Under the pieces are notes generated by a model. The model had not been told where the DNA came from. It ran no database searches and saw only the letters and a program-made list of their open reading frames with translations. Shown one piece after another: positions 22,692-31,441 of a stretch of DNA of 33,250 nucleotides (the stretch's first letter is position 1; the number at the start of each line of letters is the position of its first letter). Origin of the DNA: Candidatus Obscuribacterales bacterium. Lineage in GTDB: Bacteria; Cyanobacteriota; Vampirovibrionia; Obscuribacterales; Obscuribacteraceae. The stretch covers positions 1 to 33,250 of the forward strand of contig JAIERK010000036.1 in NCBI GenBank assembly GCA_019746975.1. Direction: 5' to 3'. A program made the translations under genes and the position numbers.

Positions 22692-25472
22692 ATGCAGCAA
22701 CTTGAGTACGAATTATCCAACGCGATTGGCGTTGTTTTGGACAAGACTGTCGACCCGCCCAAAGTGTTGGGTCAAGCATTTATTGTTTCGAAGAGTCGTA
22801 TGGTCACCAACGCGTCCGGCGTCTTCAGCTACACGGAGGCTCCCTGGGCGTTAACGGTGCATTTTCCGTTTCCGGACGTCAAGTTAGCGGTCAAAGCGGT
22901 CAACTTGCACAACGACTTCGATAAAGTGGCGGCGCGCGGTTTGTATCTGGCGCAGCAAGGCTCTCCGGTGGAGAGCCCTTTCCACACCTTCGCCAACGAC
23001 ATCGCGGTTCTGATTATCGATCCACAACCGCCGGAGGTTCCTCAAGACCGTATTGCAGAACTCAATCGAGCACTCTCGCTGCCATTTTCCGGCGAGGGCG
23101 TCGAAGCATCAGGTAATCTGCGCGGCACGGAATTCGTCAACATTATAGAAACGGCACTGCAGGCTGGTCGCGAGGGTCTGCTCACACTATTTGATTCACG
23201 CAACATTCCGGTCGCACAGATTTCGCTTGCACGCGGCACCATTGCAAAGGTTTTCTTCCAACAAGTGATGTCGTCCGAGATGGCATTTTGCGAACTGGTC
23301 TACCGTCAGCCGGCTGCCGGCTTTGCTTTCAAACCAGGTGTCGATATCAACTGGGGCGACGTGCCCGACGTGCAGACACCAGCAGACAGATTGACATGGG
23401 AGGCGATGCGCCGCACCAATGAGATTCCAAAGTTGCTGCAACAACTCGGCGGTCTGGAGGCTCGATATCAGCAAGTAGTACAGACCTTCGATCCTGAAGC
23501 CGCAAGCGAAGAAATCCGCTGGATGGTCGCACCGTTGTGGCAAGGGTTAGATGGCTATGTCTCTCTAGACAAGTTGCCCAAGCGCGTTGGCGTAGACACA
23601 TATACAATTCTTGTCGCTATTAGAGAGCTGGTAAATCGCGGTGTGGCATCGCAAATCAACCGCATCAGTCCTTTCCCATGCACCGGTCAGCTTGGTACAC
23701 CGCTGGTCTCTCACACGGACTTCGAAGTTCACCCATGGGATCCACTGCAAGCCTTCTATCTCGATCCGCTGTCTGGAAAACCAACTTGGTTGGAAGGCAA
23801 TTTCTTCGGCGTAGCCAACTCGCTTCAACCGAAAAACATGCTCCATACAATCGCCTTAGCTCCGGACACGCGTGGCGCACTTATTCTAAAAGACTACAAG
23901 CTCATCGGATTGCACACCGGCGCGCAAGAGCTGAAGCCCGGACAACCAGCGCCTCCAGTGAAATGCTATCAATTCATGTGGATGGGCGCACTGCTCGATC
24001 TGAGTATGCGCAAAGTGAAATCTCCTGGGGAAGCAGATGACGAAGGTGTAGGCACGTTGCGCTCCTCACTTGATGCCCTGGCAGAAGAAGGGGCACCAAA
24101 TGCGGCATCATCGGGTACGAGAATTCAATGTCCGACATGCTTCGCTATCAATTCCGACTATGGTAATTGCGCAACGTGCGGCACAATGATCGAAGCACCG
24201 CCCGAAGAGCCAGAGCCCAGCAACAAGATCATGGCGTCCAAGCCTGTCAAAGAGATCAAGAAGCTTCAGAAGAAATACAACTTGAGCAACACGCAGGTTG
24301 GTCTCGGCGTCGCAGTGCTTTGTCTACCACTAATGATGATGGTGATGTGCAGTCATCATCCAGAACCAGAAGCAGCGGCTCCGACACAACAGGCCCAGCC
24401 TGTAGCGAAGACGCCGCCGTCCGACAAGAAGGCGGTACAAATCGCCATCGACGAGGCTGGTTTTTCACCGACTGCACCGCCCATGTATTGGTTCAAAGAC
24501 ACAACCGATCAGACTTCGCCAAGTCCGTCTTTCGGACTGTATTCAGAGCAAGCTAACCAGAAGATCCTGTTCGTCATCTACGAAGACATGGCTCCAGTAG
24601 ACTCACTTAAACAGTTCGTCGGCAGACCACCTTACGTAGAAGTTGATAGATGCGACTATAACACTGACGTCCTCGATCGTGGCAGCCAGATACTTGGTGG
24701 CGGCAAAATGGGTTGGATCCTTGCAAAATATACCGAGCCGGGTGTGCAGGACAAGATTCTCATGATGCTTGCCTCCTTCCCTGGAATCAAGGATGGTAAG
24801 TCAATCTTAGTTGTCGCGAAGGGATACGATCCAACTAAAATCTTCAACCACAAAACCACTCTGTTCGTACTCGACGAAATCGCAAGCGAGCTAACAGCCA
24901 AGGCCAACTCCGCTTTGCTCGAGAAGAATGGTCAGAAGCCAGCAAACGAAGACGAGGAAGAAGATGAAGATGTCGCTCCGGCCGCTTCGACGTCAGCCTC
25001 CAAGGATGATGAGAAGACGAGTTCGAGCTCTACCAGCAGTGCAAGCGATGAAGATGAAGAGGACGAAGAGGACACTTCTACTACGGACAAGCCGACATCG
25101 TCTGAAGCGAATTCGAAGTACGCGACAGACGAACAGATTGACGAGTTCTTGACGACAGCGCAAAAACAGTTGCAGGAAGCGTTAGATCTCCCAGAAGTTC
25201 TCGCTGATGCTGCAGACAAATACGAAGTTCAAAATCAGAAGCCGAAAAAATGGAAAGAAGGCGGATTGGTAATCGGCGTAGATCCAGATGGTGTGCTTAA
25301 ACGCATAGAGCTCTTGCCGGTCCCCTCCAATGACAAGACAGAGAGCTTGAACAAGGCACTTGAATCAGCGGTGCAAGCCACGAAATTCAAGAGTGCTCCG
25401 CTGACAAGAAAGCCAGAGTTCAAGTTCCAGGTCAGGCTGCAGGGCAAAGAGATCGTCCTCCGGAAGATCTGA
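22692..25472 (+). CDS. 926-residue multidomain protein: protease-like fold, DUF4388, zinc ribbon, TM, TonB-C-like domain
   Basis: Not a known single family. Residues 1-120 resemble the trypsin-like fold (GQAFIVSKSRMVTNASGVFS, then NDIAVLIID) but show no catalytic His-Asp-Ser triad. Residues about 138-225 are a DUF4388/PATAN-type domain (LRGTEFVNIIETALQAGREG, then LARGTIAKVFFQ). Residues 240-330 are helical with winged-helix character (GYVSLDKLPKRVGV, ILVAIRELVNRGV). Residues about 480-500 hold a zinc ribbon (CPTC...CATC). A TM segment at about 538-555 (VGLGVAVLCLPLMMMVMCSH) separates a second half, outside the membrane. That half carries a 100-residue Asp/Glu/Ser linker (about 755-815) and a C-terminal TonB-C-like domain (VIGVDPDGVLKRIELLPVPS, then KALESAVQATKFKSAP). 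It looks like a membrane signalling or stress-sensing scaffold. The ATG at 22692 has a weak SD. Confidence 0.75.
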   Translation: MQQLEYELSNAIGVVLDKTVDPPKVLGQAFIVSKSRMVTNASGVFSYTEAPWALTVHFPFPDVKLAVKAVNLHNDFDKVAARGLYLAQQGSPVESPFHTFANDIAVLIIDPQPPEVPQDRIAELNRALSLPFSGEGVEASGNLRGTEFVNIIETALQAGREGLLTLFDSRNIPVAQISLARGTIAKVFFQQVMSSEMAFCELVYRQPAAGFAFKPGVDINWGDVPDVQTPADRLTWEAMRRTNEIPKLLQQLGGLEARYQQVVQTFDPEAASEEIRWMVAPLWQGLDGYVSLDKLPKRVGVDTYTILVAIRELVNRGVASQINRISPFPCTGQLGTPLVSHTDFEVHPWDPLQAFYLDPLSGKPTWLEGNFFGVANSLQPKNMLHTIALAPDTRGALILKDYKLIGLHTGAQELKPGQPAPPVKCYQFMWMGALLDLSMRKVKSPGEADDEGVGTLRSSLDALAEEGAPNAASSGTRIQCPTCFAINSDYGNCATCGTMIEAPPEEPEPSNKIMASKPVKEIKKLQKKYNLSNTQVGLGVAVLCLPLMMMVMCSHHPEPEAAAPTQQAQPVAKTPPSDKKAVQIAIDEAGFSPTAPPMYWFKDTTDQTSPSPSFGLYSEQANQKILFVIYEDMAPVDSLKQFVGRPPYVEVDRCDYNTDVLDRGSQILGGGKMGWILAKYTEPGVQDKILMMLASFPGIKDGKSILVVAKGYDPTKIFNHKTTLFVLDEIASELTAKANSALLEKNGQKPANEDEEEDEDVAPAASTSASKDDEKTSSSSTSSASDEDEEDEEDTSTTDKPTSSEANSKYATDEQIDEFLTTAQKQLQEALDLPEVLADAADKYEVQNQKPKKWKEGGLVIGVDPDGVLKRIELLPVPSNDKTESLNKALESAVQATKFKSAPLTRKPEFKFQVRLQGKEIVLRKI

Positions 25473-25906
25473 GGCTTCGAAAGTTGAGTCAAGGCAATCG
25501 CGGTCCGTAGGCGGCTCGCAGTGAGCTGCTGCTCTCATTTTTCCTCGGTATGGGGCTCCTCTCTCCAGCTGCTCTGCTGAAATTGAACGAGCGCAGAAGG
25601 CACCCGCAGAGTCAAAATTCTTCCAATACGGAGGTCGGGCTTCCAGCGACGGAGCGGCTCCTGCCGCCCCGTACTGTTGCCACGATTTTGTCTTGTAGCA
25701 GCCCAGTGAAGTGAAAACCTCGAGAAACCAAACGTCTCTTCTTGTCTCCAATATATCCAACACAACTGCGAAATATATGCAGTCAAAAAAACTTCGATTG
25801 ATTTGAATTGATGGCCAATGAAATCAAATGTAGGCAGCGCTGAGACACGCACTGAGATTTACTTGTGGGGCAGCCTACGTCAACGAAATGAGTCCGAGGT
25901 GAGCCA
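25473..25906. other. Intergenic stretch between convergent genes
   Basis: This 434-base stretch has no supported gene; the long frames on the minus strand lack SD sites and family features. A 7-bp GCGGCTC/GAGCTGC hairpin (25511-25529) with a loose ATTTTT at 25536-25541 could be a poor terminator for the plus-strand gene. Confidence 0.35.
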
Positions 25907-26437
25907 CTAGGGTTTTCTATGGCGCCTTCGTGTTCTGACAACATCCGAAGTCTTGCCACCATTACTTCCAGCTGATGGAGCCACACCGTAGAGGACCTGT
26001 TGAGCCTCTTCTTCTTTAAAGAGCTTCCGCAGAACAGCTGCTAGCTTTTGTCGACAGGCCTTCAAATCAGGATTCTTCTCGGGCAGCTTCTTCAGCCTGA
26101 TGTTAAAAGCTTTTCTAAAGCTTTCTTCCGCCTGGGGGTTCATCCCGAGCCGCTCTTGGAGCGTACCAAGTTCGTCGGCACTTGTCGCGATGCGCAAATC
26201 ATCTGGTCCAAATTGTCCTTCAATGTCGGCCATCGCAGTTTGATAAATCTGCATGGCGCGATCTGTTTTGCCTTCCGCCGCCTTGGCTCTGGCGACCCGC
26301 ATGCAATCGTCATAGTCGGTTGGCTTTATCTCACTGAGCTCCTGGATCTCTTCGAGTTCCCACTTTTTCAAGCAACCTGTGAGCAGCATTGGCATAACTG
26401 CTACAAGAATGATTAAAAGCAACCCGGACCTCAGCAT
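25907..26437 (-). CDS. TPR-like lipoprotein
   Basis: A 176-residue protein with a lipoprotein signal: hydrophobic LLLIILVAVMPMLLTGC, acylated Cys at 22. Residues 35-145 are helical repeats of TPR type (DDCMRVARAKAAEGKTDRAM, then QIYQTAMADIEGQFGPDDLR, then EESFRKAFNIRLKKL). The LGTLQERLGMNPQAEESFRK segment is typical of tetratricopeptide pairs. The tail is basic (RTRRRHRKP). The ATG at 26437 is preferred over the one at 26464 because GAGAGGA sits seven bases upstream. It follows another TPR-like lipoprotein gene by 39 bases, so the two probably form an operon. Membrane-anchored scaffold role inferred. Confidence 0.82.
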   Translation of the reverse strand: MLRSGLLLIILVAVMPMLLTGCLKKWELEEIQELSEIKPTDYDDCMRVARAKAAEGKTDRAMQIYQTAMADIEGQFGPDDLRIATSADELGTLQERLGMNPQAEESFRKAFNIRLKKLPEKNPDLKACRQKLAAVLRKLFKEEEAQQVLYGVAPSAGSNGGKTSDVVRTRRRHRKP

Positions 26438-26476
26438 CAGAAATCCTCTCAACAACATCGACATTGGCTTCGGACG

Positions 26477-27028
26477 CTACTCCTCGTCCTTGGATTCATC
26501 TTTAGAATCACCTTTTGCTTCATCCTTCGATTCGGCATCTCTCTTCTGCTGCTCCATTTTGCGAGCAGCGCGCTTCTTCAATACTTCATCCGGCACAAGG
26601 TTGTATTGCATGAGCTTCTGTTTGATTTTCTTGAGATCGTTGTCGATCACCTTCATCTGCTCACCTTGCGGATCTACCTGCTGCATCACCGACTTCCAAC
26701 GCTTGTAATGCGTATAGGCGACCTTCCAATCCTGTTTTGCCATAGACATTCCGGCAAGGTACCCGATACAGGTGCCTGTCCTGGCGTCATTCTCGCCAAA
26801 TTTTGCCTTCGCCAGATCAATAGCTCTGGTGTACAGAACCTCCGCGTCTGCGTAGGCGCCGACATTCTGCTTGGCTTGAGCCTGAGAGACACAGTCTTCC
26901 CATGTGCTCGGACCGCCTCCGCCGATGCCGGGCAGTTCTAATTTCTTGACTTCGCAGGAAACGAGAAGGACGGAAACAATTACGAGTGATACGGACTTTC
27001 TTAACGTCAAAGCAGACACAACGCGCAT
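26477..27028 (-). CDS. TPR-like lipoprotein
   Basis: A 183-residue protein with a lipobox (VSLVIVSVLLVSC, Cys 25). A glycine-rich spacer (GIGGGGPS) follows. Two TPR-like helix pairs come next (EDCVSQAQAKQNVGAYADAE, VLYTRAIDLAKAKFGENDAR, then CIGYLAGMSMAKQDWKVAYT). The last 35 residues are Lys/Glu/Asp-rich (KDEAKGDSKDESKDEE). It resembles the downstream lipoprotein in layout, and both begin with a DC-xxxA helix, so they are probably paralogues. GGAG lies 11 bases before the ATG. A promoter candidate and an inverted repeat are directly upstream. Confidence 0.82.
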   Translation of the reverse strand: MRVVSALTLRKSVSLVIVSVLLVSCEVKKLELPGIGGGGPSTWEDCVSQAQAKQNVGAYADAEVLYTRAIDLAKAKFGENDARTGTCIGYLAGMSMAKQDWKVAYTHYKRWKSVMQQVDPQGEQMKVIDNDLKKIKQKLMQYNLVPDEVLKKRAARKMEQQKRDAESKDEAKGDSKDESKDEE

Positions 27029-27052
27029 TAGGCTAGATCTCCAGTCGCATTT

Positions 27053-27080
27053 CTAATTTGTGGTAACCCGCCACAATTAG
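27053..27080 (-). repeat. Inverted repeat at the start of the lipoprotein transcript
   Basis: CTAATTTGTGG (27053-27063) is matched by CCACAATTAG (27071-27080): 10 paired positions with one bulge and a 7-base spacer. It overlaps the expected +1 of the promoter candidate at 27086-27113, as an operator would. Confidence 0.55.
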
Positions 27081-27085
27081 AGTAC

Positions 27086-27113
27086 TTTATATAGGTTGTT
27101 GTACCCTGATAAA
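27086..27113 (-). promoter_or_regulatory. Candidate promoter of the two-lipoprotein operon
   Basis: On the minus strand TTTATC (27108-27113), 16 bases, TATAAA (27086-27091). The -10 is good and the -35 weak. It is about 60 bases upstream of the ATG at 27028. Confidence 0.45.
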
Positions 27114-27144
27114 CTCATGTTTCTCGACAGATTTATCAGCGATT

Positions 27145-28512
27145 TCAGACGCTATCTATGCGGCTCCCCGAAAAATAATGCAGCAATATCGTCCGATAAT
27201 TGCTGCCGGCTTTCGCCCAGCCTTGAGCGCCAGTTTGTTGCATTCCGACGCCATGTCCCCAACCAAGACCTGAAATCGTGACTGACGAAATCCGGTCGTG
27301 GTTGCCACGATGGTGATCGAAGAATATGCGAGCACTCTTTAGTCGGGCCAGTTTCTTTTCCGGCGTCTTAAACAGATCGCGGATCACGAGCTCCTTTGAA
27401 AAGTGCCAATTACCCGCCGAAGTCTTCACTTCGAGAGTGACGATGCAGCCGGAAACACCTCGCTTTACAGCGCTGAATCCTTCGATGTGACCGAATTCAC
27501 CTGACGGCGGTGGTACCACAAATGGTGCGCGCTCGTCCTGCAGCATGGCCATCGCCGTGGCGTGAATATGTGATTCGATATCGGCGGCAGTCAGCTCGAC
27601 ATGCCACTTGAAGTGATTAGACCAGGCATCGTTAGTGAAAGGCGGAGCACTGTAAAATCGCCTCAGTTCTTTTTCAATCGAAAGATTAAAAGACATCTTT
27701 TGCGAGCTCTCCGGCACCCCGATCAAGTACGGTCGCGGTGGAGGCGGAAATTGTCCTGTAGCGGAATCGGAAAAACAATTGTCATAGTTTTCCGTGTGTC
27801 CACCAGCACATGAGCTAAAGAGAGCAAGAATGGGTCTGTCTTGGTAGGTTAAGACTTGACGAGCGGTTTCATGGATTGCACGCAAATGAGTCGGCGAGCT
27901 CTGCGCAGTCAGACCACCAAAATACTGGCAACAAAGAAAAGAGTCGCAGACGTTGACTCGATCCTTGGAATGATCGATTCGAGGATTCAACCCATAGGTT
28001 CTCGCGGCAACAGCCTGCGCCTTCACCGCCTCGATGTTGTACGAAGCCGGTATCTCGGAGTGCAGCACGCCGGCAACGTACTTGTCAAGATCAACAACGA
28101 GCGCTACACGCACCAAACCGTTCTGTACGAACAGCACGACCGTGCCTACGTAGGATGCATGAACGGAGCCGGAGGCCGAGACTCGTTTTACAGAATCGAG
28201 TGAAATCTTCTGGTTGGCTTGGATACTTCTTATGATCATCCAGCCCGTATCGATTTCTTGCTTTTCGCCATTGTGAAACAGCTCGAATCGATCAGGCTTC
28301 CGAGTGCCCAGCGACTTGAATCGAAGCTTACCACCAGGCGCCAGTCGTGCAAGCGGGTTTTCGTGCTTCAAAGCAGCGGATTGTAGAATCAACGGCAGCG
28401 TGGCGTTTTCCGCACAGTGAATGACTTCAAGGGCAGCCAGAGAGCTGACCGTGACCTCTCTGTGGTTAAGTGAGGCAAGATCAGAAGTCGTAATACCTAC
28501 GGCGACTAACAT
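27145..28512 (-). CDS. SpoIID/LytB-domain protein
   Basis: A 455-residue protein. The SpoIID/LytB core spans about residues 110-250 (VVLFVQNGLVRVALVVDLDK, VLHSEIPASYNIEAVKAQAV, AARTYGLNPRID, and the CAGGHTENYDNCF segment). The C-terminal GWGHGVGMQQTGAQGWAKAG is also diagnostic. SpoIID is a lytic transglycosylase that cleaves denuded peptidoglycan in endospore formers. In non-sporulating bacteria the family is involved in wall turnover or is of unknown role. No signal peptide is visible at the N-terminus, which is odd for a wall enzyme. The ATG at 28512 is only 35 bases after the tRNA gene; TGAG lies just upstream. Residues near 197-205 (CDSFLCCQ) are Cys-rich. Confidence 0.82.
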   Translation of the reverse strand: MLVAVGITTSDLASLNHREVTVSSLAALEVIHCAENATLPLILQSAALKHENPLARLAPGGKLRFKSLGTRKPDRFELFHNGEKQEIDTGWMIIRSIQANQKISLDSVKRVSASGSVHASYVGTVVLFVQNGLVRVALVVDLDKYVAGVLHSEIPASYNIEAVKAQAVAARTYGLNPRIDHSKDRVNVCDSFLCCQYFGGLTAQSSPTHLRAIHETARQVLTYQDRPILALFSSCAGGHTENYDNCFSDSATGQFPPPPRPYLIGVPESSQKMSFNLSIEKELRRFYSAPPFTNDAWSNHFKWHVELTAADIESHIHATAMAMLQDERAPFVVPPPSGEFGHIEGFSAVKRGVSGCIVTLEVKTSAGNWHFSKELVIRDLFKTPEKKLARLKSARIFFDHHRGNHDRISSVTISGLGWGHGVGMQQTGAQGWAKAGSNYRTILLHYFSGSRIDSV

Positions 28513-28547
28513 AATCTCACGCCCGATCCAGCTATTCGATTAGTAAT

Positions 28548-28634
28548 TGGCGGAGCAGGAGGGACTCGAACCCCCAACCCCATTACAGGGCGACCGCTTT
28601 CAAGGCGGCGTCTTCATCCAGCCAGTTCTGCTCC
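28548..28634 (-). tRNA. tRNA-Ser (UGA anticodon), CCA encoded
   Basis: On the minus strand the acceptor stem GGAGCAG/CTGCTCC, the anticodon arm CCGCCTTGAAAGCGG with TGA at 28600-28602, the long variable arm (class II) and the T-loop GGTTCGAGTCC are all present. Discriminator G is followed by an encoded CCA (28548-28550). Confidence 0.96.
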
Positions 28635-28726
28635 GTACTGTTGGAATATACTCTATAAATACTGCCATGAAACTGTCCAAGATTCATGAGAAGCTGTGTA
28701 ATGAATCTTCAAGGTAGAGGTCATCT

Positions 28727-29566
28727 TTGAAAGATAAACAAAGCAAAAAGCGACTCGATCTCGCACTAATCGATTTAGGAATTTTTGAGACGCGACAGGA
28801 AGCGCAAGCAGCCATCATGGATGGTGCTGTCCTGGTAAACAATGAAAAGATTACCAAGTCTGGTACGAGCGTGTCAGATCAAGACAAAATCGAGCTCAGA
28901 CCTGGATTTACGAGACAAAAGTATGTGAGCCGAGGCGGATTGAAACTCGAAAAAGCGCTCAGCGAGTTTCAATTAATCGTATCCGACAGAGTTTGTCTCG
29001 ATGTTGGTGCCTCCACCGGAGGATTCACTGATTGCCTTCTGCAGCATGGCGCGCGGACCGTGTACGCAATTGATGTTGGATACGGACAACTCGATTGGAA
29101 GTTGCGCATGGATACTCGAGTCATCGTCAGGGAGAGAATCAACGCAAGACATCTAAGCCCGGAAGAACTCTACGCGGATGGCTCGCCAAAAGCCACTCTT
29201 GCTGTCATCGACTGCTCATTTATTTCTCTCGACAAAATCCTTCCGGCAACGTGCAATTTAGTTGAGAAAACCGACAGCGAGATCATTTGCCTGGTAAAAC
29301 CGCAATTCGAAGCCGGTCGAAAAGCAGTCAACAAGGGCGTCGTGAAAGATCCCAAGGTGCATCTGGAAGTCCTCTGCAAAGTAGCAGACATCGCACATTC
29401 ACTCAACTTGGAAGCAAATAAATCAACATTTTCACCGCTCAAAGGTCCAAAGGGAAACATCGAGTATCTAGTTTTACTCAGCCCGCAGGATGAGGCGAAG
29501 TCGCCCGAAATAGATCGCGAGATGTTTGCAGCCATAGTCAATCAAGCGGTCACTTCATTAGACTGA
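28727..29566 (+). CDS. tlyA: TlyA-family RNA 2'-O-methyltransferase (S4 + FtsJ fold)
   Basis: A 279-residue TlyA/hemolysin-A family protein. Such proteins methylate ribose 2'-O positions in 16S and 23S rRNA. Residues 9-70 are the S4 RNA-binding domain (RLDLALIDLGIFETRQEAQA and AIMDGAVLVNN), VSRGGLKLEKAL follows, and the Rossmann methyltransferase begins at LDVGASTGGFTDCLLQHG (91-108, SAM site). CLVKPQFEAGR (about 188-198) is typical of the family. The start is a TTG with GAGG six bases upstream. It is convergent with the buf-like operon: its stop at 29566 is 13 bases before the bufC-like stop. Confidence 0.93.
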   Translation: MKDKQSKKRLDLALIDLGIFETRQEAQAAIMDGAVLVNNEKITKSGTSVSDQDKIELRPGFTRQKYVSRGGLKLEKALSEFQLIVSDRVCLDVGASTGGFTDCLLQHGARTVYAIDVGYGQLDWKLRMDTRVIVRERINARHLSPEELYADGSPKATLAVIDCSFISLDKILPATCNLVEKTDSEIICLVKPQFEAGRKAVNKGVVKDPKVHLEVLCKVADIAHSLNLEANKSTFSPLKGPKGNIEYLVLLSPQDEAKSPEIDREMFAAIVNQAVTSLD

Positions 29567-29579
29567 GAAATCGCGACGA

Positions 29580-30410
29580 CTAGCCGAGCTTCTTACTACC
29601 TACGAAAACATTCAGCCTGTTCAACTCATCGAACAACTCGATCGTTTTCAAGACTGTCTCTTGTGGATTTTTCGACTTGCTTTCAGTGACTGTCCAGGCA
29701 AGAAGTTCTGCATAGCTCATTTGTTGAGGCATCAATTGCTCAATCATCTTGGATGACAGTTCGCCAAGCTCTAGAAATCTAGAGGTGAGTTCATGAGGAT
29801 CCCGATAAATAGCCAGATGTGTCGCGCCTTTTTTGAGACGACGAGGCAATCTGACATCTTCACGTAGCCAATCGACTAATTTTGCAATCGGATACTGGTA
29901 ATGCCGAATGACAAGCACTGTATTTAGTACCGGTCCATGCGATTGAAACAACGATGGATCGTCAAGCGTAAGTTGATCGCCATGAACGGCCTTGTCCGGA
30001 CTTTCCAGAATCTCAAGCTCGATCCACTCGTAGTCAGCCAACTCAGGCAAAAATGGATGTCGCATTACAAGCTCCGGCATGTCATTTCGGAGGAAGTCGG
30101 AGAAAGAACCTGCGGCTTTGTTGAGGTTGTAATGACTTGGAGGACGAGTCTCCATGTACTGATCGACCAGCTTTTGCCATGTGCGCGAAAGAATTTTCGA
30201 ACAGCCGGGATAAATCGATTGCATTAAATCCTGACGGCCTGTACGGATCAATGTCGCGTACATCTTTACTCCGCGCGGATCGATTTGAACCGGCTCCACA
30301 CCGGGCTCGACAGAGGCCTCACCTCCGCCACCGAGGAACGTTTGGCGAGGTGCGTCCTTTGTCCAGAGCGTTGCAAGAGATTTTTCTATAGATCGTAAAC
30401 TTGTCGTCAT
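29580..30410 (-). CDS. bufC: DUF2063 (HvfC/BufC-type) MNIO partner protein
   Basis: A 276-residue protein. Residues about 45-115 match the DUF2063 N-terminal domain (YATLIRTGRQDLMQSIYPGC, then YMETRPPSHYNLNKAAGSFS and PELVMRHPFLPELADYEWIE). The family is encoded next to DUF692 enzymes, and its members (HvfC, BufC; related in role to MbnC and TglI) act as precursor recognition or partner subunits of the MNIO enzyme. The C-terminal half is helical. The start ATG at 30410 has no clear SD and lies 40 bases after the bufB stop, so translational coupling is possible. It is the last gene of the operon; no DoxX or transporter gene follows. Family is confident; partner role is inferred from the family. 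Confidence 0.88.
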   Translation of the reverse strand: MTTSLRSIEKSLATLWTKDAPRQTFLGGGGEASVEPGVEPVQIDPRGVKMYATLIRTGRQDLMQSIYPGCSKILSRTWQKLVDQYMETRPPSHYNLNKAAGSFSDFLRNDMPELVMRHPFLPELADYEWIELEILESPDKAVHGDQLTLDDPSLFQSHGPVLNTVLVIRHYQYPIAKLVDWLREDVRLPRRLKKGATHLAIYRDPHELTSRFLELGELSSKMIEQLMPQQMSYAELLAWTVTESKSKNPQETVLKTIELFDELNRLNVFVGSKKLG

Positions 30411-30450
30411 TTCACAGCACTGAGAGAAGAGTTACGTCAAAAAAAAGAAC

Positions 30451-31413
30451 TTAAGAAGCATGAGCGCTTCTTCGACCAGCGCTCGTATCGAGCGTATGGC
30501 AAATCGAATTCCTCAATTCAGGCGAGCCATTGGTATCAGTCTCAATAAGATTCAACTTCGCTAACTGAGGCTGATAGGAGCTGGCCACTTTTCGAATCTG
30601 ATTGAGCTCAGACAGAATTTCCGAAAATTCCGGATAATTTTGATCGCGCTCCAGCATGACGCCGTTAACAACAACGCGACCAAGCACGTAATCCAGGAGC
30701 TCGAAGACCGGCTCAATAATAGGATTTCCGTGAGTATCGATAATCATCTCGTCGCCGTGACTATGGCCGGCAATATGCATTTGCACAGTGCGCTCTAAAG
30801 GCAGTGCGTTCAAATACTTATAGGGATCAAAATTGTGATTGATCGAGTTGACATAGACATTATTGACATCGAGCAATAGCCCACAGTCAGCCTTTTCAAG
30901 CACCTCGGCCAGAAACTGAACTTCGCTCATTTCGCAGCCGGGCATATTCATGTAATAGGAAATGTTTTCTATCAAGAACGGACGTTGCACATATTCTTGA
31001 ACAGTCTTGATGCGCTGAGCGACGTGATTGACCGCTTCGCGCGAGGTCGGCAACGGCAGGAGATCGTGCAAATAATGGCCATCTACCGAAGTAAAACAAA
31101 GATGATCGCTGAACCATGGTGCATCTACGGTATCAAGCAATTTCTTCAATGATTTCAAATAGGTCTCGTTAAGTGGATCGGTACTACCGATCGACAGATT
31201 GACACCATGGCTCACCAGGGGGAAAGCTTGGAGCGCCTGTTCAAGGCGTTCGCCAGCCATCCCCCCGAGATCCATGTAGTTTTCGGGTACGATTTCCAAC
31301 CAGTCAATTTTGTCTTTGCTTTCGAATGTCTCCGTAGCCAACTCTCGGCGCAAGCCGAGCCCGATGCCAAGCACCGGAAGCTTCTTCTTCATGTTTAAGA
31401 AGTTAAGGGCCAT
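30451..31413 (-). CDS. bufB: DUF692 / MNIO multinuclear iron oxidase (bufferin-type maturase)
   Basis: A 320-residue protein of the MNIO (formerly DUF692) family, a TIM-barrel enzyme with two or three non-heme irons. It uses O2 to convert precursor Cys residues to heterocycles or related groups. Conserved ligand motifs are all visible: SHG (H69), SDH (102-104), the IENISYY Glu (149), LLDVNNVYVNSINH (180-193), QMHIAGH (211-217), DTHGN (226-230) and MLERDQNYP (253-261). The ATG at 31413 is chosen because TGGAG lies six bases upstream. An open extension to 31683 would read the neighbouring gene's repeats in another frame as KKAPARA units, which is an artefact. It is 61 bases after the precursor gene, with a terminator hairpin between, and 40 bases before the bufC-like gene. 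Confidence 0.93.
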   Translation of the reverse strand: MALNFLNMKKKLPVLGIGLGLRRELATETFESKDKIDWLEIVPENYMDLGGMAGERLEQALQAFPLVSHGVNLSIGSTDPLNETYLKSLKKLLDTVDAPWFSDHLCFTSVDGHYLHDLLPLPTSREAVNHVAQRIKTVQEYVQRPFLIENISYYMNMPGCEMSEVQFLAEVLEKADCGLLLDVNNVYVNSINHNFDPYKYLNALPLERTVQMHIAGHSHGDEMIIDTHGNPIIEPVFELLDYVLGRVVVNGVMLERDQNYPEFSEILSELNQIRKVASSYQPQLAKLNLIETDTNGSPELRNSICHTLDTSAGRRSAHAS

Positions 31414-31441
31414 ATTGTCTCCAGAAAGATCTAAGCCACAC

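Noticed and set aside
25535..25852. 105-codon minus-strand frame
   Set aside because: No SD or family character; composition is unlike the neighbouring genes.
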